The position numbers and the translations under genes were made by a program. Under the pieces are notes generated by a model. It saw only the letters and a program-made list of their open reading frames with translations. It was not told where the DNA came from and searched no databases. From Aurantiacibacter xanthus (GTDB lineage Bacteria; Pseudomonadota; Alphaproteobacteria; Sphingomonadales; Sphingomonadaceae), in contig NZ_QXFM01000144.1 of the NCBI RefSeq assembly GCF_003584015.1, positions 1 to 64,000 on the forward strand: DNA of 64,000 bases, read 5' to 3'. Shown piece after piece: positions 44,298-53,606 of the stretch; position 1 is the first letter of the stretch, and each line of letters starts with the position of its first letter.

Positions 44298-46100
44298 TCA
44301 ACGCCACCACGCGTCACCGATTTCGCGCATGGCATTGGTGCCGCAATGCACTTCGCCGCCGAGAACGTGATGACTGCGCCAGTCGTCGACCGACCATGTC
44401 GTGATGCCAAGCTTCGCATAGGCCGCGCTGACCGCTTCGCCCAGCAGATCAACACCGTCGATCACCGGGCCCCACTGGCTTGGCATGATGTAATTGTGCC
44501 GATCCACCACCACGCCGTTCACAGCCGCCGGATAGTAGGCGATGAGCGTACCGGGGCCGTAGACGATTTCCTCGCGCGGCCAGTCGAGATCCGGCGGCAG
44601 CATTGGCGGCGGTGCGCCCTCCGTCAGGGCATCCTCCGGATCAACGGCAAATTCGGCGGTGTGGAACAGGCCGGGCACGCGCAGCACCTCGTCTTCGGTG
44701 ACACCCGTCTCTGCCATAAGGATGGCGAGGTTCAGCTCCACCCGCCGCCTTGCAAGCTCGTTCTTGCGCATCAGATCGTCGTCGGCCAGCACGTCGTCGA
44801 TGGTCAGCTCGTGGCCACCCGCGACGGAGAAAGCGGGGCGATCGCCGAAGCCGCGCCGCTGGGCATCGCGCAGCACTTCCAGACCGCTCGGCACATCCTT
44901 GATCGCAATCACCCAGCCGCGCGCGTTGTCGGTGGGCAGGAACTGCACGAACTCGTCGACATGGGCGATTGCCAGCCATGAGGTATCAAGCAGGATCGGA
45001 TCCTGCACCTCCTGCGCCTCGAAAAAGGACACCATGTCATGATGCGGCGACAGCCCGTCTCCGGCATCGCCATAGATCACGCGGCCGCCAGGATAGCGTC
45101 GTCCGTTCGTCTCGTAAGGCGGCACCGTTTCCAGATTGCCGAAGGAATCGGCCTGATGATAGTTGTCGCCGCCGATCTGCACCACGCCCACGCCGGGGCC
45201 GCGAAGGTCGAACAAGGCGCGCCCGGCTGAGCGCGTGGGCTGGGGAGAGCGGATCGCCACCCTGATGACCTTCATCGCGCCTTCAGGAGCGGGCATGGCC
45301 ATATAGCCGAACTCGACGAAGTCCTGCGCCCAGTTGTCGAAGGTGTCGATGATTTCGACCGGTTGCTGGAAACCGATCTGCGACAAGGTGCTGGAGAGGT
45401 CGGCAACAAATTGCTGGTGAGCCTTCGCGCGCCCACTCTTGACGGCGAAGATGCGGGTCGCATTCTGCGTGTGGTTGTGCAGCACCACCGGCGCAACACG
45501 CATGGCCACGCGATCGGAACGGGTCTGTCCCGCCGCGTCGACGGCAAGTTCGAGCGTGATGCGGCCATCCCAGACCGCAGCATCGCGCGCGACATCGCGC
45601 GCATCGACCCCGAGCTGCAATCCTGCGCGAAGGTCTTCGGCCGAAAGTCGATCCGTCGGGGCCAGGAATTTCCACCCCTCGCCTCGCTTGACGAATACGC
45701 GAATGTTCTGCGCCCCGGCGCCAACCGCAATCACGCGGCCAGTGGCGCCCTGTGCCACGTCAGCAATGGGCATCACCCGAACGGGCGCGAAGTACTCTGG
45801 AGCGCGGGCCTCCTCGCCCTGCGCATCGTTGCAGGCCTCCAGTTCGTCATCGCTGAGGTCGGTCTGCGCGGGCTTGGGGCAGCGGTTTGCCACATCGCCG
45901 ATATTCGCCAGCAAGATCGCGCCGCGATCGTCGCTCCACAGCGCCTTTCCGTCCCGGTCCGCCGCGTCGACAAGTCCGTCGCGGTTGGTGTCGGCCAGTA
46001 TCTCAGGCTCGACCGCATGGGCGCGCGCCGAAGCGCAGAGCATGGCTCCAGCCACACCGCAGAGCAGCATCTTCCTTCGTGCGACGTTGCAAGACCTCAT
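44298..46100 (-). CDS. Exported protein-arginine deiminase (PAD) family enzyme
   Basis: This is a 600-residue protein with a signal peptide (residues 1-29, cleavage after ARAHA) and an EF-hand-like calcium loop ADTNRDGLVDAADRD (residues 36-50). The C-terminal catalytic domain has all PAD active-site residues in context: Asp260 (DNWAQDF), His380 and Asp382 (AHVDEF), and nucleophile Cys586 (GEVHCGTNAMR), plus the PAD-type stretch GNLETVPPYETNGRRYPGGR. PADs convert peptidyl-arginine to citrulline and ammonia in a calcium-dependent way; bacterial members are uncommon. Whether this one acts on protein, peptide or a small guanidino compound is unknown. The start follows GGGAGGG; an operator-like palindrome is 59 bp upstream. 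Confidence 0.88.
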   Translation of the reverse strand: MRSCNVARRKMLLCGVAGAMLCASARAHAVEPEILADTNRDGLVDAADRDGKALWSDDRGAILLANIGDVANRCPKPAQTDLSDDELEACNDAQGEEARAPEYFAPVRVMPIADVAQGATGRVIAVGAGAQNIRVFVKRGEGWKFLAPTDRLSAEDLRAGLQLGVDARDVARDAAVWDGRITLELAVDAAGQTRSDRVAMRVAPVVLHNHTQNATRIFAVKSGRAKAHQQFVADLSSTLSQIGFQQPVEIIDTFDNWAQDFVEFGYMAMPAPEGAMKVIRVAIRSPQPTRSAGRALFDLRGPGVGVVQIGGDNYHQADSFGNLETVPPYETNGRRYPGGRVIYGDAGDGLSPHHDMVSFFEAQEVQDPILLDTSWLAIAHVDEFVQFLPTDNARGWVIAIKDVPSGLEVLRDAQRRGFGDRPAFSVAGGHELTIDDVLADDDLMRKNELARRRVELNLAILMAETGVTEDEVLRVPGLFHTAEFAVDPEDALTEGAPPPMLPPDLDWPREEIVYGPGTLIAYYPAAVNGVVVDRHNYIMPSQWGPVIDGVDLLGEAVSAAYAKLGITTWSVDDWRSHHVLGGEVHCGTNAMREIGDAWWR

Positions 46101-46158
46101 GGCACAACCCTCCCTTGGTTTCTGCGATAAGGGCATATGGTCGCGCACCCGAGCAAGT

Positions 46159-46173
46159 CCCCTGAAGGGGGTA
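46159..46173. promoter_or_regulatory. GC-rich operator of the ACCC-N5-GGGT family, upstream of the PAD gene
   Basis: CCCCTGAAGGGGGTA has perfect CCCCT/AGGGG arms around GA and, on the minus strand, begins TACCCC as the other members do. The spacing differs by one or two bases from the best sites. It lies 59 bp upstream of the PAD start, in the gap after the GabD gene. Confidence 0.45.
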
Positions 46174-46199
46174 GTTCGGCTACGCGCCGCCTCAGCCGG

Positions 46200-47672
46200 T
46201 CAGGACGGCTGAACCGCCAGACACCCGAGTTTGATATTCAGATAGTCGTCCATCCCGAGGTGCGATCCCTCGCGTCCAAGCCCGGACTCCTTGATGCCCC
46301 CAAAAGGCGCCACCTCGGTCGAGATGAGGCCGGTGTTCACGCCCACCATTCCGTATGCGAGCTGCTCCATCGTCCGCCATTGGCGCGAGGCATCGGCAGT
46401 ATAGACATAGGCGGCAAGGCCTGCCCTGCTGCGGTTGGCCAGCGCAATCGCCTCCCCCTCACTGGCGAACGGGGTGATCGCGGCGACCGGCCCAAAGGTC
46501 TCCTCGCGCCACAGCAAGGCATCGGGCGAAACCGCTGAAAGCACCGTAGGCGCGTAAAAGCGGTCGCCCGCCTGATGCTGCTCGCCGCCGCTGTGCAACA
46601 TCGCCCCGCCCGCAAGCGCGTCGCGCACATGGCGGCCAACCCTGTCTGCCGCAGACCTTGCAATGAGCGGGCCCTGGTCTGTGTTGCCGGCAAGGCCATT
46701 GCCGACCACAAAGCCTTCCACCGCAGCGCTCAAAGCCTCGGCGAAGGGCGCAACCATCGCTTCCTGAACGAGGAAGCGGTTTGCGCAAACGCAGGTCTGC
46801 CCGGAATTGCGGAACTTGGACGCCAACGCCCCCTTCACCGCTTCGGCAAGATCGGCGTCATCGAACACGATGAACGGCGCATTGCCTCCCAGTTCAAGGC
46901 TCACCCGCTTGACGGTGCCCATGCACTTGGCCGCCAGCATCTTGCCCACCGCGGTGGAGCCGGTGAAGGTAAACTTGTTCACCAGTTCGCTCGTGGTCAG
47001 CACCTCGCCGATGGCAGCCGCATCGCCCGTCACCACATTGAACACCCCCGGCGGAACCCCCGCCTCCTCGGCAAGCGCGGCCAGAGCCAGCGCCGAAAGA
47101 GGGGTCAGCTCCGAGGGCTTCACCACGAAAGTGCAGCCCGCCGCCAGCGCCGGCCCAGCCTTGCGCGTGATCATCGCGAGCGGAAAATTCCACGGCGTTA
47201 TCGCCGCCACCACGCCCACCGGCTGACGGAACACCAGCAATCGGCGATCGGCCTGATGCGGCGCGATCATCTCGCCCATCACCCTGCGCGCTTCCTCGGA
47301 AAACCACTCGAGAAATGCTGCGGCATAGCCGACCTCGCCCTTGGCCTCGGCCAGCGGCTTGCCTTGCTCGGCGGTCAGGATGGTGGCGAGATCGTCTGCA
47401 TGCTCGTTGAGAAGCTCGCCCCAGCGGCGCAGGATAACGCCGCGCTCCTTTGCCGGGCGCGCTTTCCACTCTGCCAGAGCCGCATTGGCTGCGGTTACGG
47501 CGCGCTCGGCTTCCCCTGCCCCGAGGTCGGGCACGTAGCCAAGAACGGCGTCCGTTGCGGGGTTGTCGACGGCGAGCCGCCGGTCTGCATCGACCCACGC
47601 ACCGCCGATGTAGGCCTCCTGACGCAGCAGCCGAGGCTGGCGCAACATAGCCGTCAGGTCGTGCGCCTGCAT
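46200..47672 (-). CDS. gabD: Succinate-semialdehyde dehydrogenase (GabD-like)
   Basis: This is a 490-residue ALDH with Asn162 (PWNFP), Glu260 (LELGGNAPF), nucleophile Cys294 in SGQTCVCANR, and the C-terminus ESGLGREGSHLGMDDYLNIKLGCL. The C-x-C active-site motif and the GREGSxxGxxDYLxIK ending are hallmarks of GabD rather than of general aldehyde dehydrogenases. It oxidises succinate semialdehyde to succinate. The ATG overlaps the GabT stop as TGATG. It is third in the alanine dehydrogenase, GabT, GabD run and completes the GABA shunt. Confidence 0.9.
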   Translation of the reverse strand: MQAHDLTAMLRQPRLLRQEAYIGGAWVDADRRLAVDNPATDAVLGYVPDLGAGEAERAVTAANAALAEWKARPAKERGVILRRWGELLNEHADDLATILTAEQGKPLAEAKGEVGYAAAFLEWFSEEARRVMGEMIAPHQADRRLLVFRQPVGVVAAITPWNFPLAMITRKAGPALAAGCTFVVKPSELTPLSALALAALAEEAGVPPGVFNVVTGDAAAIGEVLTTSELVNKFTFTGSTAVGKMLAAKCMGTVKRVSLELGGNAPFIVFDDADLAEAVKGALASKFRNSGQTCVCANRFLVQEAMVAPFAEALSAAVEGFVVGNGLAGNTDQGPLIARSAADRVGRHVRDALAGGAMLHSGGEQHQAGDRFYAPTVLSAVSPDALLWREETFGPVAAITPFASEGEAIALANRSRAGLAAYVYTADASRQWRTMEQLAYGMVGVNTGLISTEVAPFGGIKESGLGREGSHLGMDDYLNIKLGCLAVQPS

Positions 47673-48958
47673 CACAGTACCGATCCCGTGGCCGTGCTGG
47701 CGAGCGCATCTGCCAGCACGGCCAGCCCCTCCTCGATCAGGCTGTCTTCCGCCGTCAGCGGAACGAGGATGCGGATGGTTTCACCGCCCGCGCCGCATGA
47801 GAGCACGACCAGCCCGTTCTCGAGCGCGGCACGGATCACTGCCTTGGTCTGCGCACCATCGGGTTTGCCGTTCTTGTCGATGACATCGAACCCGATCATC
47901 GCACCCAGTCCGCGGACGTTGGCGACGGGCAAACCGGCGGTACACCAGCCGCGCAGGCGTTCCTTTATGGCCTGCCCGATGGCCTCGGCACGGGCGCACA
48001 GGCCGTCTTTCTCGATCACATCGAGCACGGCCAGGGCCGCAGCGCAGCCAACTGGCGAACCGCCATAGGTGCCGCCAAGCCCGCCCGGCTCGACCGCATC
48101 CATCACCTCAGCTTTGCCGATCACGCCGGACAGCGGAAAGCCGCCCGCCAATGACTTGGCGATACAGACAAGGTCCGGCTCGACGCCGCTGTGCTCGATC
48201 CCGAACAGCTTGCCGGTGCGCGCGAACCCGGCCTGCACCTCGTCAGCGATCAGCAGGATGCCGTGGGCATCGCAAAGCGTGCGCAGCGCGGCGAAAAACT
48301 CAGGCGGCGCGACGTGAAAACCGCCCTCGCCCTGCACCGGCTCGATGATGATGCAGGCCACCCGCTCGGGCTCGATATCGGTCGCGAAAAGCTGCGCGAT
48401 GGCGGCCAGCGAAGCCTCCACTCCCGCGCCATCCCGCCCGGTGGGGAAAGGCACATGGTAGACCTCGCCCGGCATGGGGCCGAAACCGCGCTTGTAGGGC
48501 GCGACCTTGCCGGTCATCGCCGATGCCAGCAAGGTGCGCCCGTGAAACGCGCCGCCAAAGGCGATCACCGCCGAGCGTCCGGTCGCCACGCGGGCGATCT
48601 TGACGGCGTTTTCGGTCGCTTCGGAGCCGGTGGTGAACAGGATTGCCTTCGCATCGCCGGAAAACGGCGCCCGCTCGACGAGCCGTTCGCAAAGGCGGAT
48701 GTAGGGCTCGTAGGCGGACACCTGAAAGGCGGTGTGGGTGAAGCGGTCAAGCTGGCCCTGCACCGCCTCCATCACCGCAGGGTTGCGATGCCCGGTGTTG
48801 AGCACGGCGATCCCGCCGGCAAAATCGATATACCGCCTGCCCTCGACATCCCACATTTGCGCGTTCTGCGCCTTGTCGATGAAGATCGCAGTGGCCGAAG
48901 CCACGCCGCGCGGCACAACCCGCTCACGGCGGGCCTGAAGGCTCTTGTTGTCGCTCAT
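47672..48958 (-). CDS. gabT: 4-aminobutyrate aminotransferase (GabT-like, class III, PLP)
   Basis: This is a 428-residue class III aminotransferase with the cofactor-binding GSEATENAVKIAR, FHGRTLLASAMTGK and IIEPVQGEGGF motifs, Asp239 in LLIADEVQAGFARTGK and Schiff-base Lys268 in CIAKSLAGGFPLSG. The E-P-V-Q-G-E-G and the opening RRERVVPRGVASA strongly match GABA aminotransferases. It converts GABA to succinate semialdehyde. The start overlaps the alanine dehydrogenase stop (ATGA); an upstream ATG at 49066 is not used. Confidence 0.9.
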   Translation of the reverse strand: MSDNKSLQARRERVVPRGVASATAIFIDKAQNAQMWDVEGRRYIDFAGGIAVLNTGHRNPAVMEAVQGQLDRFTHTAFQVSAYEPYIRLCERLVERAPFSGDAKAILFTTGSEATENAVKIARVATGRSAVIAFGGAFHGRTLLASAMTGKVAPYKRGFGPMPGEVYHVPFPTGRDGAGVEASLAAIAQLFATDIEPERVACIIIEPVQGEGGFHVAPPEFFAALRTLCDAHGILLIADEVQAGFARTGKLFGIEHSGVEPDLVCIAKSLAGGFPLSGVIGKAEVMDAVEPGGLGGTYGGSPVGCAAALAVLDVIEKDGLCARAEAIGQAIKERLRGWCTAGLPVANVRGLGAMIGFDVIDKNGKPDGAQTKAVIRAALENGLVVLSCGAGGETIRILVPLTAEDSLIEEGLAVLADALASTATGSVL

Positions 48959-50100
48959 TTGCCCTCTCCCGAAGCGGCCGCCGCGATGCCAAGCGCAGTT
49001 TCCGGCGACGTCCATTCCTCGCCAAGCTCGCGCGCCACCGGTTCGCAAGTGATCGCGCCATTCCACACGTTCAGCCCCTGACGCAGGTGCCCGTCGCGCC
49101 TGAGTGCCTCTTGCCAGCCGAGATCCGCCATCGCGATGACATGCGGCAAGGTCACTGCGTTAAGCGCATAGGTGCTGGTGCGCGCCACGGCGCCGGGCAT
49201 ATTGGCGACGCAGTAATGCACGATGCCATCGACGATATAGGTCGGATCGGCATGCGAGGTCGCCCGGGAAGTCTCGAAACATCCGCCCTGATCGATCGCG
49301 ACATCGACCAGCACCGCGCCCTTCTGCATGGTGGACAGCATTGCGCGCGTCACCATTTTCGGAGCCGATGCGCCGGGCACCAGCACCGCGCCGATCACGA
49401 GGTCGGCCTCGGCAACCAGCCGCTCGACCGCCGCCTGACTGGCGAAGGACGTCCGCGCCCGGTTTTCGAAATGGGTGGCGAGGCGCTCAAGCACCGCCGG
49501 ATTGCGGTCGACAATGGTGACTTCGGCGCCAAGCCCCACGGCCATCTGCGCCGCGTGGAAGCCCACCACGCCGCCGCCAAGGATCGTGACTCTGGCCGGA
49601 AGCACGCCGGGCACGCCGCCCAGAAGCACGCCGCGACCGCCATGCACCTTCTGCAAGGCGGTCGCGCCTGCCTGAGCGGACATTCGCCCGGCAACCTGGC
49701 TCATCGGCTTCAGCAAGGGCAGACCGCCAGCGGCATCGGTCACCGTCTCATAGGCGATGCAGGTTGCGCCAGACTTGACCAGATCATGCGTCTGCGCCGG
49801 ATCGGGCGCGAGATGCAGATAGGTGAAGAGAACCTGCCCCGGACGCAGCATGGCGCGCTCGACAGGCTGAGGCTCCTTGACCTTGACGATCATCTCGGCC
49901 TCGTCGAACACGGCCCTGGCGTGATCGCGGATCTCGGCTCCCGCGGCGAGATAGGCTTCGTCGGTGGCATCGATGCCCGAGCCCGCCCCCGTCTCCACCA
50001 GCACCCTGTGGCCTCGCGCTGTAAGCTCCATCACGCTTTCGGGCGCAAGACCCACCCGGTCTTCCTGGCTCTTAATTTCCCGCACAGTTCCGATAATCAT
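48955..50100 (-). CDS. ald: Alanine dehydrogenase
   Basis: This is a 381-residue enzyme starting MIIGTVREIKSQEDRVGLAP. Residues Arg15, Lys75 and His96, which bind substrate in characterised alanine dehydrogenases, fall at the same numbers here. The nucleotide fold VTILGGGVVGFHAAQMAVGLGAEVT and the catalytic region VLVDVAIDQGGC follow. It interconverts L-alanine and pyruvate plus ammonia with NAD. Being coupled to GabT, and close to a SpuC-like pyruvate-dependent aminotransferase, it probably recycles alanine to pyruvate during amine breakdown. It diverges from the amidohydrolase gene. Confidence 0.92.
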   Translation of the reverse strand: MIIGTVREIKSQEDRVGLAPESVMELTARGHRVLVETGAGSGIDATDEAYLAAGAEIRDHARAVFDEAEMIVKVKEPQPVERAMLRPGQVLFTYLHLAPDPAQTHDLVKSGATCIAYETVTDAAGGLPLLKPMSQVAGRMSAQAGATALQKVHGGRGVLLGGVPGVLPARVTILGGGVVGFHAAQMAVGLGAEVTIVDRNPAVLERLATHFENRARTSFASQAAVERLVAEADLVIGAVLVPGASAPKMVTRAMLSTMQKGAVLVDVAIDQGGCFETSRATSHADPTYIVDGIVHYCVANMPGAVARTSTYALNAVTLPHVIAMADLGWQEALRRDGHLRQGLNVWNGAITCEPVARELGEEWTSPETALGIAAAASGEGK

Positions 50101-50220
50101 TCCCGCATTCCGCCCTGCTGCTGATTTGGCTGCGGATTGATTGCCACGGGCGGCGCGCACTTTCTTGTCCCCCCGTGGTGTTAGCTTCCGGCCTTCAAGG
50201 GCGTTTGCGAGAGGCGGGTG

Positions 50221-50237
50221 TAACCCCTCTGGGGGAA
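50221..50237. promoter_or_regulatory. GC-rich operator-like site between alanine dehydrogenase and amidohydrolase genes
   Basis: TAACCCCTCTGGGGGAA has CCCC/GGGG arms around TCT. It lies centrally in the 254-bp divergent gap, about 120 bp from each start codon, and could serve both promoters. It is a looser member of the ACCC-N5-GGGT family. Confidence 0.45.
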
Positions 50238-50354
50238 TGTCCTGCCCGGACCTCGGAGCATAGCCTCGGCCGTAAGAGTAGCTCCCGGAGAACAGGCGAC
50301 ACATCCAGGCCACTCGCACCATGCAAACAGAGCAAGATATCGAGGAGAACACCC

Positions 50355-52103
50355 ATGACTGCCTATCGCTCGCCCCAAGGACTTCTCGGCAAGGCCGGAT
50401 GGGCAATGTCGACATCGCTGGGGGCCTTGCTGTTCGCAACGCCTGCGCTGGCCGGGCCCGATCTCATTGTCGTCAACGGCGACGTCTATACCGTCGATGA
50501 AGAATATCCGCGTGCAGAGGCCTTTGCGGTCGAAGATGGCAAGTTCACCGCTATCGGCACGAACGAGGAAATCCGCGCGCTCGCCGATAGCGAAACCGAG
50601 GTTATCGACGCGGGCGGCCACACGGTCACGCCCGGCTTCATCGATTCCCATGCGCACTTCAGCGGCGATAGCAATCGGCTCAATCTCTATGTGCAGTCGC
50701 ACGAAGAGTGGGCGCGGCTGATCCGTGAAGAGAACGAGCGCCTCGCCCCCGGCGAATGGCTGCTGGGCAGCAACTGGGATCACACGATCATCGACGATGT
50801 CCTGCCGACCAAGGAATTCCTCGACGCAATCGTGGGCGACCGTCCCGCCGTCCTTACCCATATCGACGGCCACTTTGTCTGGGTAAACTCCGCCGTGATC
50901 AAATTGGCCGGTATCACCGCCGATACGCCGGTTCCGCCGGGCGGACAGATCGTGGTCGACCCCGAAACGGGCGAGCCCACCGGTATCCTGAAGGAAGGCG
51001 CGGTAGACCTCGTGCGCGCGCTCATCCCGCGCCCGACCGACGAGCAACGCTATGCCGCGCTGCCCGCCGCGATCCACTATGCCAACAGCCTCGGCATCAC
51101 CGGCATGCACAACATGGCCGCCTATGACGACTGGCTGCATGTGTTGCAGGATGGCGGCCTGACGATGCGCATGTGGCATGGTTTCTTCGGCGGCTTCGAT
51201 CCGGCCAAGGACCCGATGCGCCAGCCCGGCAGCATGGAGGAAAAGGTCGCCAACCTGCACGCCGAGCAGCAGCGCGTGCGCGCTCTGGTCGAAGCAACCG
51301 GCTTCGAGGACGAGGTCGGGCCGCTGTTCGAAATGGGCTTCGTCAAGCTGATCAACGACGGTGTCCTGTCGGTTCATACCGCCGTTCTGCTTGACGCCTA
51401 CCGCGACCAGCCGGGGTGGACCGGCGCATGGTTCGTCGAGCCGGAAGATCTTGCGACAGAGGTCTCGGCACTGGAAGCTGGCGGGTTTCAGGTCGCCATT
51501 CACTCGATCGGCGACGGCGCTGTCCATGCCTCGCTCGACGCCTATGAGAAGGCCCGCGCCGGCAGCACCGCGACGCTGCCGATGCGGATCGAGCATGTCG
51601 AACTGCTGAGCAAGGAAGACCTGCCGCGCTTCAACGAACTGAACGTGGTCGCCTCGATGACGCCGAACCACATGACCAAGGCCGTGGCCTATATCGAGGA
51701 ACGGATCGAACCGGCACGCGAAGACCGCGCCTATACCTGGCAGTCGCTGATCGACACCGGCGCCACGGTCATGTTCGGTGCCGACGGCACGACCTCGATG
51801 TACCTCGATCCGCTCAAGCAGATGGGCGATGCGATGTATCGCACCAACCACGTCGGCTTCAACGAGGGAGAGCCGTGGCACTCCGAGCAGGCGCTGACCT
51901 TCGCGCAGGCGCTTAAGGCCTACACGCTCTCGCCCGCGCAAACGACGAGCTGGGGCGATCAGATCGGCTCGATCACCCAAGGCAAGTGGGCCGACTTTGT
52001 CATCCTTGGTGGAACGGTGGGCGAGCCGGTCGACCCGCAGATCTTCGACATGGGGATCAAGGCGACCTATTTCGCAGGCCGTCCGGTGTTCGAGGCCGAA
52101 TAA
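50355..52103 (+). CDS. Exported amidohydrolase, family 3 (YtcJ/NfdA-like)
   Basis: This is a 582-residue metal-dependent hydrolase with a signal peptide (cleavage after ATPALA). It shows the entry strand DLIVVNGDVYTVDE, the metal motif GFIDSHAHFSG, GITGMHNMA, IHSIGDGAVHASLDAYE (His), RIEHVELL (His) and the Asp in MFGADGTTS. Family members deformylate or hydrolyse amide, formyl or ring bonds; the substrate is unpredictable. The start follows GAGGAGAA. A strong bidirectional terminator follows. Periplasmic location is shared with the PAD enzyme in this cluster. Confidence 0.87.
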   Translation: MTAYRSPQGLLGKAGWAMSTSLGALLFATPALAGPDLIVVNGDVYTVDEEYPRAEAFAVEDGKFTAIGTNEEIRALADSETEVIDAGGHTVTPGFIDSHAHFSGDSNRLNLYVQSHEEWARLIREENERLAPGEWLLGSNWDHTIIDDVLPTKEFLDAIVGDRPAVLTHIDGHFVWVNSAVIKLAGITADTPVPPGGQIVVDPETGEPTGILKEGAVDLVRALIPRPTDEQRYAALPAAIHYANSLGITGMHNMAAYDDWLHVLQDGGLTMRMWHGFFGGFDPAKDPMRQPGSMEEKVANLHAEQQRVRALVEATGFEDEVGPLFEMGFVKLINDGVLSVHTAVLLDAYRDQPGWTGAWFVEPEDLATEVSALEAGGFQVAIHSIGDGAVHASLDAYEKARAGSTATLPMRIEHVELLSKEDLPRFNELNVVASMTPNHMTKAVAYIEERIEPAREDRAYTWQSLIDTGATVMFGADGTTSMYLDPLKQMGDAMYRTNHVGFNEGEPWHSEQALTFAQALKAYTLSPAQTTSWGDQIGSITQGKWADFVILGGTVGEPVDPQIFDMGIKATYFAGRPVFEAE

Positions 52104-52115
52104 TCGGCAAACCTG

Positions 52116-52153
52116 TTGCTCCCCGGAAAAGGCGGCCTTTTTCCGGGGAGCAA
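52116..52153. terminator. Bidirectional rho-independent terminator
   Basis: TTGCTCCCCGGAAAA (52116-52130) and its exact complement TTTTCCGGGGAGCAA (52139-52153) form a 15-bp stem with an 8-base loop. The A/T ends give a T-run in either direction. It separates the convergent amidohydrolase and M20 hydrolase genes. Confidence 0.85.
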
Positions 52154-52161
52154 TCGATCCG

Positions 52162-53406
52162 CTAGCCGATTGTCACCCCGGCAAGCGTTGCCACCGCTTT
52201 CAACAACACGTTCGCGCCCGCTTCGAGGTCTGCCGGTTCCGCCGACTCCAGCTCGTTATGGCTAAGGCCATCGGCGCAGGGCACGAAGATCATCGCGGTG
52301 GGCGCAAACTGCGCGGTGTGGAGGCTGTCGTGCCCTGCCCCGCTGACCAGCCGCATATGCGCATAGCCGAGCGCTCCGGCAGCCTGCTCTATCGCATCCA
52401 CCAGATGCGGCGCGAAGGCGGTCGGCGGCATGTGCCACACCTCTTCGAGCGCGAAGTCCACCTCGGCCTCGGCACAGGCCGTCTCGATGATCCGGCGCAT
52501 GTCCGCCTCCATCGCGGCAAGCACATCGGCATCGGGATGGCGGATGTCGAGGCTGAGCGAGAGCGTGTGCGGCACCGTGTTGCGCGCGCCCGGTCGCGCG
52601 GAGATATCGCCAATCGTCGCCCGCCCCCAGGGCGCCTGTGCATCGGCCAGCGCCAGCACCTGCGATACGATGGGCGCAACTGCGCGCCATGGGTCCTTGC
52701 GCATGGTCATCGGGGTCGGCCCTGCGTGGGCGGACTGCCCGATTACCTTCAGATCGAACCAGTGGGCGCCCTGAATGCCGGTCACCACTCCGATGGTCTT
52801 TTCCTCTGCCTCGAGGATCGGCCCCTGCTCGATATGCGCTTCGAGCATCGCGGCATAGGGCCTTGGCGAGGCCGGAACCTCGCCGCGATAGCCGATCCGC
52901 TCCAGCTCGTCGCCCAGGCGCAAGCCTTCCTTGTCGGTCGCGGCGTAGGCATCTTCGAGCGAATAGGTGCCGCTCATCACGCCCGATCCCAGCATGGCAG
53001 GAGCAAACCGGCATCCCTCCTCGTTGGTCCAGACGGCAACTTCCAAAGGGTTCGCAAAGCGCGCCTGCGCATCGACCAGCGTGCGCACCACTTCCAGCCC
53101 TGCGAGCACGCCATAGACCCCGTCGAACTTGCCTCCGGTTGCCTGAGTATCGAGGTGGCTGCCCATCAGGACCGGCTCTGCGGAAGGATCGCTGCCTTCC
53201 AGCCGGGCGAAGATGTTGCCGATCGCGTCCACGGTGATGGAACACCCGGCGGCCTCGGCCCATGCCACAAACAGATCGCGCCCTTCCTTGTCGTGATCGG
53301 TCAGGGCCTGCCGATTGCAGCCGCCTTTGTCGGTCGCGCCGATTGCCGCCATTTGCATCAGGCTGTCCCACAGCCGTGCGCCGTCAATTTTGGGATCATC
53401 GCTCAT
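52162..53406 (-). CDS. M20-family amidase (N-carbamoyl-L-amino acid hydrolase/allantoate amidohydrolase type)
   Basis: This is a 414-residue cytoplasmic dinuclear-metal hydrolase with ligands in GSHLDTQATGGKFDG, VWTNEEGCRF, LEAHIEQGP and GLSHNE, plus the substrate-binding GAGHDS and RNTVPHTLSLSLDIRHPD. These are hallmarks of the hydantoinase/carbamoylase branch, which removes a carbamoyl group giving amine, CO2 and ammonia. In this cluster the substrate might be a carbamoylated amine or amino acid derived from a guanidino compound; that is inference. It diverges from the aminotransferase gene, with two GC-rich operators between. Confidence 0.88.
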   Translation of the reverse strand: MSDDPKIDGARLWDSLMQMAAIGATDKGGCNRQALTDHDKEGRDLFVAWAEAAGCSITVDAIGNIFARLEGSDPSAEPVLMGSHLDTQATGGKFDGVYGVLAGLEVVRTLVDAQARFANPLEVAVWTNEEGCRFAPAMLGSGVMSGTYSLEDAYAATDKEGLRLGDELERIGYRGEVPASPRPYAAMLEAHIEQGPILEAEEKTIGVVTGIQGAHWFDLKVIGQSAHAGPTPMTMRKDPWRAVAPIVSQVLALADAQAPWGRATIGDISARPGARNTVPHTLSLSLDIRHPDADVLAAMEADMRRIIETACAEAEVDFALEEVWHMPPTAFAPHLVDAIEQAAGALGYAHMRLVSGAGHDSLHTAQFAPTAMIFVPCADGLSHNELESAEPADLEAGANVLLKAVATLAGVTIG

Positions 53407-53474
53407 CTACCGCGTCCTTGTGCTGCTCTGGTGCAAAGCTCCAGTGTGACCGCTTGAGCGACCGGCTTTCAAGC

Positions 53475-53489
53475 TACCCCGAGAGGGTA
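53475..53489. promoter_or_regulatory. Best match of the ACCC-N5-GGGT operator family
   Basis: TACCC-CGAGA-GGGTA has perfect five-base arms. It lies 69 bp upstream of the M20 hydrolase start and 118 bp upstream of the aminotransferase start. The sequence GGGTAC at its end is shared with the site at 59943. Confidence 0.6.
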
Positions 53490-53518
53490 CATCTGCACCG
53501 CATGCCACGCCCCTCGCA

Positions 53519-53534
53519 TACCCCTTTGGGGGGA
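53519..53534. promoter_or_regulatory. ACCC-N5-GGGT family operator upstream of the aminotransferase
   Basis: TACCCCTTTGGGGGGA has CCCC/GGGG arms and reads CCC-CAAAG-GGGTA on the minus strand. It is 73 bp upstream of the aminotransferase ATG. Two such sites 44 bp apart serve this divergent promoter. Confidence 0.55.
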
Positions 53535-53606
53535 CTATCGGCATTCTCCATGCGCATTAGTCTCGGCACCAAGAAATCCTGCTGATGTATTTTTGGGAGC
53601 GAAGTA

